A stretch of DNA of 64,000 nucleotides, taken from Alistipes timonensis JC136. Lineage in GTDB: Bacteria > Bacteroidota > Bacteroidia > Bacteroidales > Rikenellaceae. Position 1 is the first letter of the stretch; each line of letters opens with the position of its first letter. The notes beneath the pieces are model-generated. The model made no database searches. It was not told the DNA's origin and saw only the letters and a list, made by a program, of their open reading frames with translations. The translations under genes were made by a program, and so were the position numbers. Location: contig NZ_FNRI01000013.1 in NCBI RefSeq assembly GCF_900107675.1, forward strand, positions 1 through 64,000, read 5' to 3'. Positions 1 to 7,904 of the stretch are shown here, piece by piece.

Positions 1-302
1 ATTTTTGCGTGTTAAAAAATATCGCTAAAAAAAGTATTCATCTTACTTGGTTGATGAATCTATTTTTCGTGATTAAAACTGTTCTTCATTTATCGTTACC
101 ACATTTTTTGAGTGTGAAATGAAGATTTCCTATAAAGAATGTATTTCAGAATCAGAAAATGTGGAAGATTCCAATTAAGGAGATAGTAGGTTTTTGAATG
201 ACAGAATAGACAGTTGCTCAAATCTGTCCTATGCAAACTGCTCAAAAGTGTCCTATATATACATTACCTACTTATACACTACCTATTAAAGTCGTACCGA
301 CC
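1..302. other. AT-rich left-edge stretch without a clear gene
   Basis: No convincing gene is visible. The only start-to-stop frame noticed is a 19-codon one at 119-178, which may be the tail of something lost or cut by the window edge. A pair of direct repeats lies at 213-256, just ahead of the first interrupted reading frame. The base composition is clearly lower in GC than the sequence after 8,000. Confidence 0.6.
213..256. repeat. Two iteron-like direct repeats
   Basis: Two 20-bp copies (213-232 and 237-256), offset by 24 bp, share the blocks TGCTCAAA and TGTCCTAT. They lie directly upstream of the interrupted frames at 303 and 442, the second of which looks like a replication-initiator type winged-helix protein. 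Iterons bound by such a protein are one explanation. Two copies are few for a functional origin, so the assignment is tentative. Confidence 0.35.
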
Positions 303-497
303 ATGTACTACCACATCAAAGACCGCAGGTGATTCGATAACCGCAAACAGGCCAAAGAACATTACGGCGTAGCCTGTTTCCGAAAACTACTGCACTTAAA
401 AGAGATTATATTTACGAACAATCAAAATTCCATTGCTAACGATGAATTATACCGTAATCCCCAAATCAATCGTGAATTTTCAGACAGGCAACAGTAA
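303..497 (+). pseudogene. Small protein gene with one in-frame TGA (decayed, or UGA read as Trp)
   Basis: An ATG at 303 opens a 64-codon frame ending in TAA at 495-497. It is broken only by TGA at 330-332 (codon 10), in the context MYYHIKDRR-TGA-FDNRKQAKEHYG, where Trp would fit naturally. The product would be small and basic, and I do not recognise it. The frame overlaps the next one (442) by 56 bases, so the two may be translationally coupled. Two iteron-like repeats lie just upstream. It is either a TGG-to-TGA decayed gene or one of three island frames that use UGA as a sense codon. Confidence 0.45.
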
Positions 498-1305
498 GCC
501 TATTGATATTTACGTGTGAGCGACCATTAAATATTGCTCTAACTACAAGACGAACATTTCCCATGTAACAGAAGAAAAGCTATCCTTACTGACGGGACTG
601 GATGAACGAACCATACGACGGAGCATTAAACGCTTAAAGGATGCAGGTTATCTGACCGTGCAGACTACCATTAAAGAAGATGCAGACAGAGGATTTATAA
701 AACGTAATTCTTACTTTATAAAGCCCGTTATTAAAGACTATTTCTTTTTGGATAACAGTTTCTTTAAGAGGAACTATTCCGCCAAGATTGCAGGGCTTCT
801 GCTCTTATTAAAGGCAATCTGCCTTAATAATACGGATGCCATTCAATGAAGCAACAGCCAAATTGCAAAGAGTATCGGTTTATCCCGTAATACAACAACT
901 GCATTATTAAATGAGTGTCTGCAATTAGGGCTTATTAAGCCTATTTCTAACGTCTACGAACTGACGGCAGGCTGTTTTATCAATTCCTCTGTTAAAAAGA
1001 CAGATGCAGGGATTTATAAGGAGATATGCGATTTCTGCAAGGTGAAAGGTGTTGCTGTTCCCAAGTGGGATAAACGGGCTATGTCGGTCTTGCTTACAAA
1101 GTATAATGCGGTAGGCTTATCGAGAACAGAGCCAATAAGCATAACCTACCAACTCAATAAACGATGCAAGAACTTACCCGAAAAGGTATCGTTGCCTTAC
1201 TTTATAAAGGCTCTCGATATGCAGAAACAATATAATGCGGTTATAGAACAGGCAGAGCAAAACAAATTCGATAAGGAGGATTTCAAAGGTTTTGCATTTG
1301 AATAA
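442..1305 (+). pseudogene. Winged-helix, replication-initiator-like protein with two in-frame TGA codons
   Basis: One reading frame runs from ATG 442 to TAA 1303-1305 (287 codons), interrupted only by TGA at 517-519 and 847-849. Read as Trp, these give ...DIYV-W-ATIKYC... and ...TDAIQ-W-SNSQIAKS.... The product has two helix-turn-helix-like segments: LLTGLDERTIRRSIKRLKDAG near residue 60 and SQIAKSIGLSRNTTTALLNE near residue 140. Such tandem winged helices occur in plasmid and element replication or regulatory proteins. One Trp is encoded by normal TGG (PKWDKR, near 1066). No frameshift is present. The function is inferred from fold pattern only. It is either a pseudogene with two nonsense changes or a UGA-recoded gene. 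Confidence 0.5.
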
Positions 1306-1564
1306 CAACCAGCAAATAAAGAATCCATATACAGCCCTCATGCTTACGCATGCAGGGCTTTTCCCATTTAATAAGAGAATGACATATTTTGCGGATATTC
1401 GATTTATATAGACCTTTTAATTGTGTTATTCATCTTTATATGGCGTGCCGTAGGCACTCACTCAATAAGCCCAAGATTATAAAAATTGCATATATACTGC
1501 CCACGAACAGATACATGAACTAAAGCCCCCTCCCCTTATCTAATGTGAAATCAATAAAAAAGCC
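1306..1564. other. Intergenic spacer between element genes
   Basis: After the terminator at 1332-1365 the sequence is AT-rich. It contains no clear consensus TTTG-19-TAnnTTTG promoter and no gene that I can support before the ATG at 1565. Confidence 0.5.
1332..1365 (+). terminator. Rho-independent terminator after the winged-helix frame
   Basis: A GC-rich hairpin (arms AGCCCTCATGC and GCATGCAGGGCT, TTAC loop) is followed by TTTT, 26 bases after the TAA at 1305. A maintained terminator suggests the interrupted frame was recently, or still is, an expressed unit. Confidence 0.7.
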
Positions 1565-1951
1565 ATGAAAACATTGGACAAAAAGGCGTCAGAAATCCTG
1601 CGTGGATTACTGGCTCTGCAAACAACTAAAATCGACAATACGGACGGGGCTTATATGCCTGTTCATATCGAAATCATCGACCGAACAGACAAGTACAACC
1701 ACATTTCGCTGGCTCATTACGGCCAACAGAATGGAGATGCCATGCGTGACCCTGAAATGATTATCGCCCTGCACAAAGAAAGCCAGCAATTCGTTCCCTA
1801 CTATTACCGCAACGATTATATGGGTATGGAGCAGTACAGCGTTAGATGGACGGAAGAAGGTGTTTTGCTGAACCGTCGTTTGCAGGCAGACCACACCGTA
1901 TTTGCTAATAAATGGTTACGCAACATAGCCACACAACAGCACCTATTATGA
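1565..1951 (+). CDS. Conserved small protein typical of Bacteroides mobile elements (DUF6908-like)
   Basis: This is a 128-residue soluble protein with no signal peptide or membrane segment. Its pattern (EILRGL near the start, then PVHIEII, ISLAHYGQQNGDAMRDPEM, YYYRNDYMG, central Trp) resembles the DUF6908-type proteins found in conjugative and mobilisable elements of Bacteroidota. The family function is unknown. Its Trp codons are TGG. The stop is TGA at 1949-1951, overlapping the ATG of the next gene in an ATGA arrangement, which indicates translational coupling. If TGA were read through, the frame would gain five codons and end at TAG (1964-1966). The family name comes from memory of pattern and was not searched. 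Confidence 0.65.
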   Translation: MKTLDKKASEILRGLLALQTTKIDNTDGAYMPVHIEIIDRTDKYNHISLAHYGQQNGDAMRDPEMIIALHKESQQFVPYYYRNDYMGMEQYSVRWTEEGVLLNRRLQADHTVFANKWLRNIATQQHLL

Positions 1952-2223
1952 CAGCACGGCGATTAGTGGAGAACTGCGTACTGACGAATCAAACCGCAGT
2001 CGTGGATGAAATGCTGAATAAGAATTTGCTACCAGCAGAGTATATCTATCCGTTCTTGGGTGATGTGATGGAATGGTGGTTGATTGATTCGTGGTTAGCA
2101 GAACGTCTGAAACGAGAGAACCAAGTAATCATTGAGGAATACGGTTGCTGTTGGTGGGGCAGGTTAGCGAGTGGACAAGCTATCAGCATGGATAGCGTGA
2201 TACGGAAGATTGCAGGAGAGTAA
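1948..2223 (+). CDS. Small Trp-rich mobile-element protein of unknown function
   Basis: The ATG at 1948 overlaps the previous stop (ATGA), so I prefer it to the in-frame ATG at 1912; the product is 91 residues. The core EWWLIDSWLAERLKRENQ and the later GCCWWGRLASGQAISMD resemble small proteins that accompany DUF6908-type genes in Bacteroides conjugative elements. All its Trp codons are TGG. The function is unknown. It probably forms a two-gene operon with the gene at 1565. Confidence 0.6.
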   Translation: MTARRLVENCVLTNQTAVVDEMLNKNLLPAEYIYPFLGDVMEWWLIDSWLAERLKRENQVIIEEYGCCWWGRLASGQAISMDSVIRKIAGE

Positions 2224-2490
2224 AACTCGGCCTGCATATCGACATAGCAAAACTGCAAATTACAGAGATTAGGGGTATTGCAATTCCGAGAAGATTTTGC
2301 AACCTCTAATTTCTGTTTTTATGCTGGCGTAAGGTCGATAATTGGATGCAATGGTTAATTGCAAATATCAATATCTGACTACAAGCAAGCGTAACAACAA
2401 AATCTTCTACCTCAAGTTACGAATAACAAAGTTTTGAATCCATAAGCCGTGCTATTGCAAGGAAACTTTGTTTTGACGAATTTTGATATG

Positions 2491-2681
2491 GCAACAACAC
2501 CCCATTGGTAAGATGTTTTGCATTTTCCGCTGAATATGCTACTTTTGCAGTAACATATTGAATACACGGAAAGTGTAGCTTGTTCCTTTAGAGTGAACGT
2601 AGGAAATTCAATCTGAAGAGGGAATTAGCTGACATCTTACCGCGTCATATCCATCAATGGATATAGGCGTGGTGTTGTTGC
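2491..2681. repeat. Nested inverted repeats flanking a promoter
   Basis: An outer 11-bp perfect inverted repeat pairs 2491-2501 (gcaacaacacc) with 2671-2681. An inner 9-bp one pairs 2507-2515 (ggtaagatg) with 2633-2641. The right arm is longer because it holds an extra hairpin: atatccat at 2647-2654, CA loop, atggatat at 2657-2664. The repeats bracket a consensus promoter at 2517-2547. They could be recombination sites for promoter inversion, or remnants of a small element. The left arms lie upstream of the predicted transcript, so RNA folding alone does not explain them. Confidence 0.6.
2517..2547 (+). promoter_or_regulatory. Consensus Bacteroidota promoter
   Basis: TTTG at 2517-2520 and TACTTTTG (TAnnTTTG) at 2540-2547 are separated by 19 nt. 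The predicted transcript starts near 2554 and runs through the structured leader toward the LRR lipoprotein gene at 2821. Confidence 0.75.
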
Positions 2682-2753
2682 TTATTTTATCTTCAAGGTT
2701 TCCTACGACCTACTCTAATAGAATAAGTTTTCAGCACCACGCTTTCTATTTTT
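2553..2753 (+). ncRNA. Candidate structured RNA or regulatory leader upstream of the LRR lipoprotein
   Basis: The transcript expected from the 2517-2547 promoter contains several complementary pairs. CGTAGGAAA (2598-2606) pairs with TTTCCTACG (2699-2707). There is a local 8-bp hairpin at 2647-2664. GCGTGGTG (2667-2674) pairs with CACCACGC (2735-2742), which is followed by a T-rich run at 2743-2753 and would make a weak terminator. No protein frame is present. It could be a free small RNA, an attenuator, or a long 5' leader for the gene at 2821. I cannot match it to a named RNA family. Confidence 0.4.
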
Positions 2754-2779
2754 ATATGAACCACTATCGAGGTGCGGAT

Positions 2780-2820
2780 AGTAAGATTTGAAAACATTGT
2801 TTAACCTAATAAATCTTACT
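2780..2820 (+). promoter_or_regulatory. Inverted repeat abutting the LRR gene start
   Basis: A perfect 10-bp inverted repeat (agtaagattt at 2780-2789 and aaatcttact at 2811-2820) ends exactly at the base before the ATG at 2821. In RNA it would form a hairpin sequestering the initiation region; in DNA it could be an operator. Confidence 0.5.
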
Positions 2821-4971
2821 ATGAAAAAACTATTTTTATTTGCATTGTTTGCAATGATTATTTGCAGTTGTTCTGAGAATGACACAGACGATGGTTCTGC
2901 ATCTGTAAGAGGAATTTATCTTTCCATTAGCGATTTAACCTTTGAATCGAAAGGTGGAACAGAGGCTATTTGGCTTTATTATGATTATATTGGAACATTA
3001 CCAGATACACAATGGAAATTGACTGGAGGGGATTCTTGGTGTACTCCATCTAAAACCAGCGGAGGAAATGAAGATCAAATTGTTTTCAAGGTCGCCGAAA
3101 ATAATGATCCAGACGAACGAAATACAACATTTACATTTACGTGTGGGATAGTTACGACCAAACTTGTTGTAACGCAAAAGCAAAAGGATGCTTTAACTGT
3201 TACATCCTCTAAAATCGAGATGGACGCAACAGGAGGTGTTGCAGATATAGAGGTTAAAGCCAACATTAAATTTGAATACGAGATTGCTAGAGAATGCAGA
3301 GATTGGATTACCTACAAAGAAACCCGTGCTATGCAGGCCGCAACGCTTGCGTTTGACATTGCTCAAAACACGAGTATGGAAAAGCGAGAGGGAACAATAA
3401 TTATCTCCAGCGGTGAATTGTCAGAAACCATTACTATCATTCAAGCAGGTGAAACGCCAATGATTGCAGTCACTCAAAATAAGTACGATGTTTCGAGTGA
3501 TGGTGAAACTATTGAGATTGAAATAAAAAGTAATGTAGAATTTGAAATTACAAAGCCAACAGTTAATTGGATAGAAGAAAGTAAAACACGTACTATTACA
3601 TCTGATAAAAAATACTTTACTATCTATGCCAATTCGACAACACAACCACGGACAGGAGAGATTGAGTTTGCCAATGCAGTACACAATCTTTCTACGAAGG
3701 TTACGATTAACCAAGCAGCAGTTTCATATACCACTGTTCATGTTTCTCAAAAAGGAACTTTAGAGTCTGAATTAGTCAACAAAGGTTTGGATAACAATAG
3801 TTTGGTGTCTTTGAAGGTTACGGGAGAATTGAATGACGAAGATTTCTTGTCGATTAAACTTATAATGCCTAATCTTAAAAATCTTGATATTGCAGAGGTG
3901 AATATAGCAGAGTTACCGACAAAGGCATTTTATGAATCAAAAAATGTCGAAAATATAATCTTACCCATTACACTTACTACGATAGGAACAGAAATGTTTG
4001 CTAGGAGCAATTTAAGAACAATCATTATTCCGAATAGCGTGACAGAAATTGGAAGATCGGCTTTTCAATTTAGCAAATTGACATCTATAAAAATTCCTAC
4101 GAATGTGAAAACAATTGGAACCGATGCGTTCTCTTACTGCTATTCGCTGACTTCCATTAACATCCCTGCAAATGTGGAAACAATCGGAAAATCTGCATTT
4201 CAGGGTTGTTCTAAATTAACAACAGTAACCTTTGAAAAAAAATCTAATTTGAAAACGATTGGAGGAGGCTATAATTCCTCTTTGGCTTATACTGGTAACC
4301 CCTCTTACGATGGAGCATTTTCAGATTGCGTATCTCTTACTACTATAGAAATTCCCGCAAGTGTTGAAACAATTGAATCTGCTGCATTTAAAGGTTGTGC
4401 AGCCTTATCTGCTGTAACTTTTGAGAAAAATTCTCGTCTTAAAATTATCAAAGGAGGGTCTGTTTCTTATAAAAATGATTCTTATTGGGAGTCTCCTTAT
4501 TATCATTATTCTTACGGCGCATTTTCGGATTGTGCATCTCTAACCTCTATTGAAATTCCTGCAAGTGTTGAAATAATTGAAACAGAAGCATTTTATGGCT
4601 CTGGGTTAATCACAGTAACCTTTGAGCAAAATTCTCAACTTAAAACTATCGGAGGTAAATATATCCATTATTCTGGCCCTAATTCATCTTATCGAGAATA
4701 TTATTATGGTGCATTCTCTGAACTTAAAAATCTGACCACGGTAGATATGTCGGGTTGTGCTCAAGTAGAATTACTGGAAACTGGTGCTTTTTATTATAAT
4801 CCAGCACTTCAATTGTTTAAAATTGGTACAACAACACCGCCTGCGTGTGGAAACAAGGCCTTTTACTACCTAAATTCAAATGCTGTACTTCAAGTTCCAG
4901 CAGGATGCGCTACTGCATATAAAACCGCATCGGGATGGAATGGCTTTGCAACTGTATCAGTTATTAAATAA
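2821..4971 (+). CDS. Surface lipoprotein with BACON domains and BspA-type leucine-rich repeats
   Basis: I chose the ATG at 2821 over an upstream TTG because it gives a clean lipoprotein signal (MKKLFLFALFAMIICSC, Cys17 or Cys15). The mature 716-residue protein has about three BACON-like beta-sandwich domains (roughly residues 25-120, 125-215 and 220-305), each with the SKGG/ATGG/SSDGE turn and a W-(I/C) motif. A long run of BspA-type LRR_5 repeats follows (about 330-690) with units such as LTTIEIPASVETIESAAFKGC. BACON domains often bind carbohydrate or mucin, and BspA repeats mediate adhesion. A cell-surface adhesin role is therefore inferred. It is AT-rich like its island. Its leader is rich in inverted repeats. 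Confidence 0.8.
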   Translation: MKKLFLFALFAMIICSCSENDTDDGSASVRGIYLSISDLTFESKGGTEAIWLYYDYIGTLPDTQWKLTGGDSWCTPSKTSGGNEDQIVFKVAENNDPDERNTTFTFTCGIVTTKLVVTQKQKDALTVTSSKIEMDATGGVADIEVKANIKFEYEIARECRDWITYKETRAMQAATLAFDIAQNTSMEKREGTIIISSGELSETITIIQAGETPMIAVTQNKYDVSSDGETIEIEIKSNVEFEITKPTVNWIEESKTRTITSDKKYFTIYANSTTQPRTGEIEFANAVHNLSTKVTINQAAVSYTTVHVSQKGTLESELVNKGLDNNSLVSLKVTGELNDEDFLSIKLIMPNLKNLDIAEVNIAELPTKAFYESKNVENIILPITLTTIGTEMFARSNLRTIIIPNSVTEIGRSAFQFSKLTSIKIPTNVKTIGTDAFSYCYSLTSINIPANVETIGKSAFQGCSKLTTVTFEKKSNLKTIGGGYNSSLAYTGNPSYDGAFSDCVSLTTIEIPASVETIESAAFKGCAALSAVTFEKNSRLKIIKGGSVSYKNDSYWESPYYHYSYGAFSDCASLTSIEIPASVEIIETEAFYGSGLITVTFEQNSQLKTIGGKYIHYSGPNSSYREYYYGAFSELKNLTTVDMSGCAQVELLETGAFYYNPALQLFKIGTTTPPACGNKAFYYLNSNAVLQVPAGCATAYKTASGWNGFATVSVIK

Positions 4972-4980
4972 TAAGGTAAA

Positions 4981-5304
4981 ATGGATACTAAAACAACTAC
5001 GGTAAAGATTTTGGATAAACTATATATAAACCAAAATCTGATATGCTTGATTGTGAGTTTTATATTTTTATGTTACACTGCGGAACAAGGTGCTCACAGC
5101 CTTATTAATAAGGCGTGTTATATCTTTTTTGGTCTATCTTTAATTTCAGTACTTGTAAGCTTAATATTTTATACTTGTGAATACTGCTCCAAAAAACATT
5201 TTCTTAAAAGGTGCTACAAATTGCGATTGGAGCATAGACAAAAAATTGCACAACAAGGCCTGTTACCTGCTGATAAGATAGATTCTATTCTTAAATGTAA
5301 TTAG
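4981..5304 (+). CDS. Small membrane protein, unknown function
   Basis: A 107-residue protein starts 9 bases after the LRR gene stop, so it is probably co-transcribed. Two hydrophobic segments (about residues 19-34 and 45-66) are followed by a basic cytoplasmic tail (KKHFLKRCYKLRLEHRQK). I do not recognise a family. Tight linkage suggests a partner of the adhesin or a short accessory protein. A strong terminator follows. Confidence 0.6.
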   Translation: MDTKTTTVKILDKLYINQNLICLIVSFIFLCYTAEQGAHSLINKACYIFFGLSLISVLVSLIFYTCEYCSKKHFLKRCYKLRLEHRQKIAQQGLLPADKIDSILKCN

Positions 5305-5313
5305 AGGAACATT

Positions 5314-5372
5314 AGGACAAACTTGTGCAGACGGTCTATATATTAACCTTTTTGCACAAGTTTGTCCTTTTT
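5314..5372 (+). terminator. Strong terminator after the LRR operon
   Basis: A perfect 16-bp inverted repeat (5314-5329 with 5353-5368) is followed by a run of T. It ends the 2821-5304 unit. Confidence 0.8.
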
Positions 5373-5453
5373 ATATTACTTGCATATTTCATAAATTTTT
5401 ACTATATTTACATCATAATCAAAGATTTAATCACAATATAAATTTTAGCTAAA

Positions 5454-5921
5454 ATGAAAAGAAAAACACCAAAAATTGAATGAGAGACAAAGACGGAGAC
5501 TGTCGATGATATTCAGTACTCCTATGTTGCCAAAGCCGTAACTTACGCACGGGATTGCAATGTCTGTCTATTCGTAGGACGCAAAACAGCAGAACCTACA
5601 CCATTGAAATTCATTTATTATTTTGAACTCGACATCGACCCTGAAAAGGATATGGCGATTCGATTTTGCAAACGAGGGCAAGATATAACAGGTTTCTCCT
5701 TTCAGTTAGACCCGCAAGATTGAAAGGCAGGCATTTTTGTACTTCCTTTATCTAATCTTATAACATTTCCCAAGTCCAACCACACCCTTAATCTCTTTGA
5801 TGCCCATATAAAGAGTGATACGGTCATATTCGACTATACGACCAAAGAGGGCAAACAGAACGTATTTCAATTCCCACTCACGGGTTTCAACGAGAAATAT
5901 TTAGAGCAATTCATAGATTAA
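5454..5921 (+). pseudogene. Unknown protein gene with two in-frame TGA codons
   Basis: The frame from ATG 5454 to TAA 5919-5921 has 155 codons, interrupted only by TGA at 5481-5483 (codon 10, ...TPKIE-TGA-ETKTE...) and 5721-5723 (codon 90, ...LDPQD-TGA-KAGIFVLP...). Both positions suit Trp. The frame contains no TGG at all. The protein looks like a soluble alpha/beta or beta-rich domain (YYFELDIDPEKD, FCKRGQDITGFSFQLDP); I recognise no family. A bidirectional terminator follows. It is either decayed by two identical nonsense changes or read with UGA as Trp. Confidence 0.5.
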
Positions 5922-5938
5922 TATTTGAGAATCTAATA

Positions 5939-5968
5939 AAAAAGGATTGTGCATTAACAATCCTTTTT
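5939..5968. terminator. Bidirectional terminator between convergent genes
   Basis: The hairpin arms AAAAAGGATTGT and ACAATCCTTTTT give a T-run in both directions. It serves the rightward frame ending at 5921 and the leftward operon ending at 5981. Confidence 0.8.
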
Positions 5969-5980
5969 CATTTTTTATAG

Positions 5981-6268
5981 CTATTTACTATTTAAAGCAC
6001 TTGAAATGCCTTCCATTATTACAGCTTTAACATCTTTGTTTGCATTAACAAGTTTTACTCTATGGACAAATATATTTGCGCCAAGTTCACTATATAAACG
6101 TCCAAAAATCTGTTTTGCACAAAGAGTTACCATTGCTATAATCGGCCCTAAATCAACCTCTATTATCTCGTTATCTTGTAACTCTGATTTTAATAAAGAA
6201 TATATTTCTGCTCCAATAGCATCATTGCTAATAATAGGTGCATATTGAGATAAAGTTATGCGTTTCAT
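5981..6268 (-). CDS. STAS-like (DUF4325-type) small protein
   Basis: This 95-residue protein is the last gene of a leftward three-gene operon; its ATG lies 2 bases after the stop of the GHKL ATPase gene. The pattern IIEVDLGPIIAMVTLCAKQIFGRLYSELG with a following VKLVNANKDVKAVI matches the STAS-like DUF4325 layout: a beta strand with an acidic residue, a helix, then a second beta strand. STAS-like proteins paired with GHKL ATPases recall anti-sigma/anti-anti-sigma switches. In other genomes such pairs occur in accessory islands. The partner relationship is inferred from spacing. Confidence 0.65.
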   Translation of the reverse strand: MKRITLSQYAPIISNDAIGAEIYSLLKSELQDNEIIEVDLGPIIAMVTLCAKQIFGRLYSELGANIFVHRVKLVNANKDVKAVIMEGISSALNSK

Positions 6269-6270
6269 AT

Positions 6271-7191
6271 CTATGCAAATATCTTTGAAAGATCTTGATT
6301 ATAAGATAAAATATCGCTAGGAGTTGCAGGGTTTTTTGTTGGCAAATATATATAAAATATTGTTCCCTTCCAATATCCAGTGTTTCCAACCCTAATTTGA
6401 TTATTTTTTAATCTAATCATTTTCCCTTCTGTAAAAACTATTATTTCACCTCCTGCTTTCATTGATATTTCTTTAACCATCCACAACCCACATCCCATAT
6501 GATTAGATTGTACTTTGGATGTTACATTTTTTTTAAATGCACTTTTCAATATTTTATCATTTGACATTCTGGGAAAGATAGGAGCTAATGATGAAATAAT
6601 CCCACAGCCATTATCAGCGCATGCAATTTCTATTCCATTTTTGTTGCCTTTTGCCATTATTATTGATTTTTCATCATCAATAGCGTGGGTCCAAAAATTT
6701 AAAACAATTTCACTAAAACAATGAAAAATCATACTAACTGTTCTTTCCTCCTGATAATATGCTTTGATATTAGGCATATATTTAGTTGATAATGCAACGT
6801 TTAAATCATCCCCTCTCAATAATGCTTGTGGTGCTATAATAAAATTTCTAGTTTGCGCTAACTTTAGATTTTTATAGTCTTTATCTTTTAATCTAATCCC
6901 TTTTATTAGGGAGTAAATCAAGTCTGAACAACCATAGTCTTGTACAGCCGATGCTATATATGTATTATCGATATGTATAATAGGCTTATCAAAAATAGAA
7001 TGTTTTAATGAATAATCCATAAACTTATACAACAATAAAATCCCTGCAATATCAATTTTTCGAGTTCTTATTAATTCCAAGCCTACATTTTTCAGAGCCG
7101 CATTATGCTTTGAAAATATATCTTGTATCTCCCATAAAAAGGCAGAAATTCCATCTTTGCATAAAATAGATGGGGTATAATATATTTTCAT
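6271..7191 (-). CDS. GHKL-type ATPase (histidine-kinase-like ATP-binding domain)
   Basis: The protein has 306 residues. The C-terminal half carries the GHKL signatures: N box FSEIVLNFWTHAIDD (about residue 160), G1 box ADNGCGI (about 195), and G2 box HMGCGLWMVKEI (about 232). The first 140 residues have no recognisable dimerisation/His domain or membrane segment. ATP binding is therefore well supported, but classical autophosphorylation is not. It sits between a one-TM protein (4-base gap) and the STAS-like protein (2-base gap). A regulated ATPase/kinase module acting on the STAS protein is the natural inference; a defence role is possible but unproven. Confidence 0.75.
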   Translation of the reverse strand: MKIYYTPSILCKDGISAFLWEIQDIFSKHNAALKNVGLELIRTRKIDIAGILLLYKFMDYSLKHSIFDKPIIHIDNTYIASAVQDYGCSDLIYSLIKGIRLKDKDYKNLKLAQTRNFIIAPQALLRGDDLNVALSTKYMPNIKAYYQEERTVSMIFHCFSEIVLNFWTHAIDDEKSIIMAKGNKNGIEIACADNGCGIISSLAPIFPRMSNDKILKSAFKKNVTSKVQSNHMGCGLWMVKEISMKAGGEIIVFTEGKMIRLKNNQIRVGNTGYWKGTIFYIYLPTKNPATPSDILSYNQDLSKIFA

Positions 7192-7195
7192 ATGA

Positions 7196-7690
7196 TTAGG
7201 CTGCTAATTTTTTAAATTTATCCATTAAATCATCGCATATCTTAACATCTAATTCGGTCCCATTTGTCCAGTCTAAGAAATCCTTTATTACGGTTATCTT
7301 TTCTTTATCTAGATATAAACTCCTAATTGTCATATGAGCTCTCAAAGTCTTTTTCGCATCTTCTACAATCTGCGTTTCATCTGGAAATAAACAATATGTT
7401 CTAATTGTCCACATAGTAGCATATACTTCTGTGCATAAATCTATTCTCATCTTTTCTTTATGCTGAAAACTAAATAATTTTTTTTCTCTATTTTTAATCC
7501 ATATTGGAATAAATATATTTGCTCCAGTTGCCAATAAATTCATAATCAACAAAATAACGATCAAGGTGAAATTTTGTGTTCCAATATAATCAACCACCGA
7601 ATCTATAAATTCTCTGTATGCATTGTGATGAGCCAAAGAGTCAACCACCATATCGAAATTTAAAGTGTCTTGTGATATAAAAAGTATCAT
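7196..7690 (-). CDS. Single-pass membrane protein, first gene of the GHKL/STAS operon
   Basis: A 164-residue protein. About 40 N-terminal residues are followed by one hydrophobic segment (FTLIVILLIMNLLATGANIFI, residues 42-62), a basic stop-transfer (KNREKK), and a helical cytoplasmic domain of about 90 residues. I recognise no family. As promoter-proximal gene it may be the membrane sensor or effector of the three-gene module. Confidence 0.65.
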   Translation of the reverse strand: MILFISQDTLNFDMVVDSLAHHNAYREFIDSVVDYIGTQNFTLIVILLIMNLLATGANIFIPIWIKNREKKLFSFQHKEKMRIDLCTEVYATMWTIRTYCLFPDETQIVEDAKKTLRAHMTIRSLYLDKEKITVIKDFLDWTNGTELDVKICDDLMDKFKKLAA

Positions 7691-7709
7691 AATCGCTTAA
7701 TTTACTACA

Positions 7710-7717
7710 CAAATATA
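7710..7717 (-). promoter_or_regulatory. Probable -7 box for the GHKL/STAS operon
   Basis: On the minus strand TATATTTG lies 20 bases upstream of the ATG at 7690. A clear -33 TTTG at the right distance is not obvious. Confidence 0.45.
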
Positions 7718-7848
7718 TAATTTATTATTAGAGTTTCAGAATTATTCGTATCAGTTTTTTATATAAAGACAAAAGCAACACAACATTCTTAAAAGGAGAG
7801 AGCAGGGAGGAGGGGAAAATTTTCCAGCGCGTTTTTCTCAACAGATAC

Positions 7849-7904
7849 GAGGACAGACTTTGCAAAGGGGGCTTAAATATACCCCCTTTGCAATGTTTGT
7901 CCTC
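7849..7904. terminator. Long bidirectional hairpin near the island edge
   Basis: Two 23-base arms (7849-7871 and 7882-7904) pair with about three mismatches, and T-rich sequence follows the right arm. It insulates the AT-rich island from the tRNA operon. It may alternatively be a remnant of the element end. Confidence 0.6.

Noticed and set aside
2553..2753. Retron msr-msd or diversity-generating retroelement template
   Set aside because: Long inverted pairs suggested it, but there is no reverse transcriptase gene nearby and no template/variable repeat pair.
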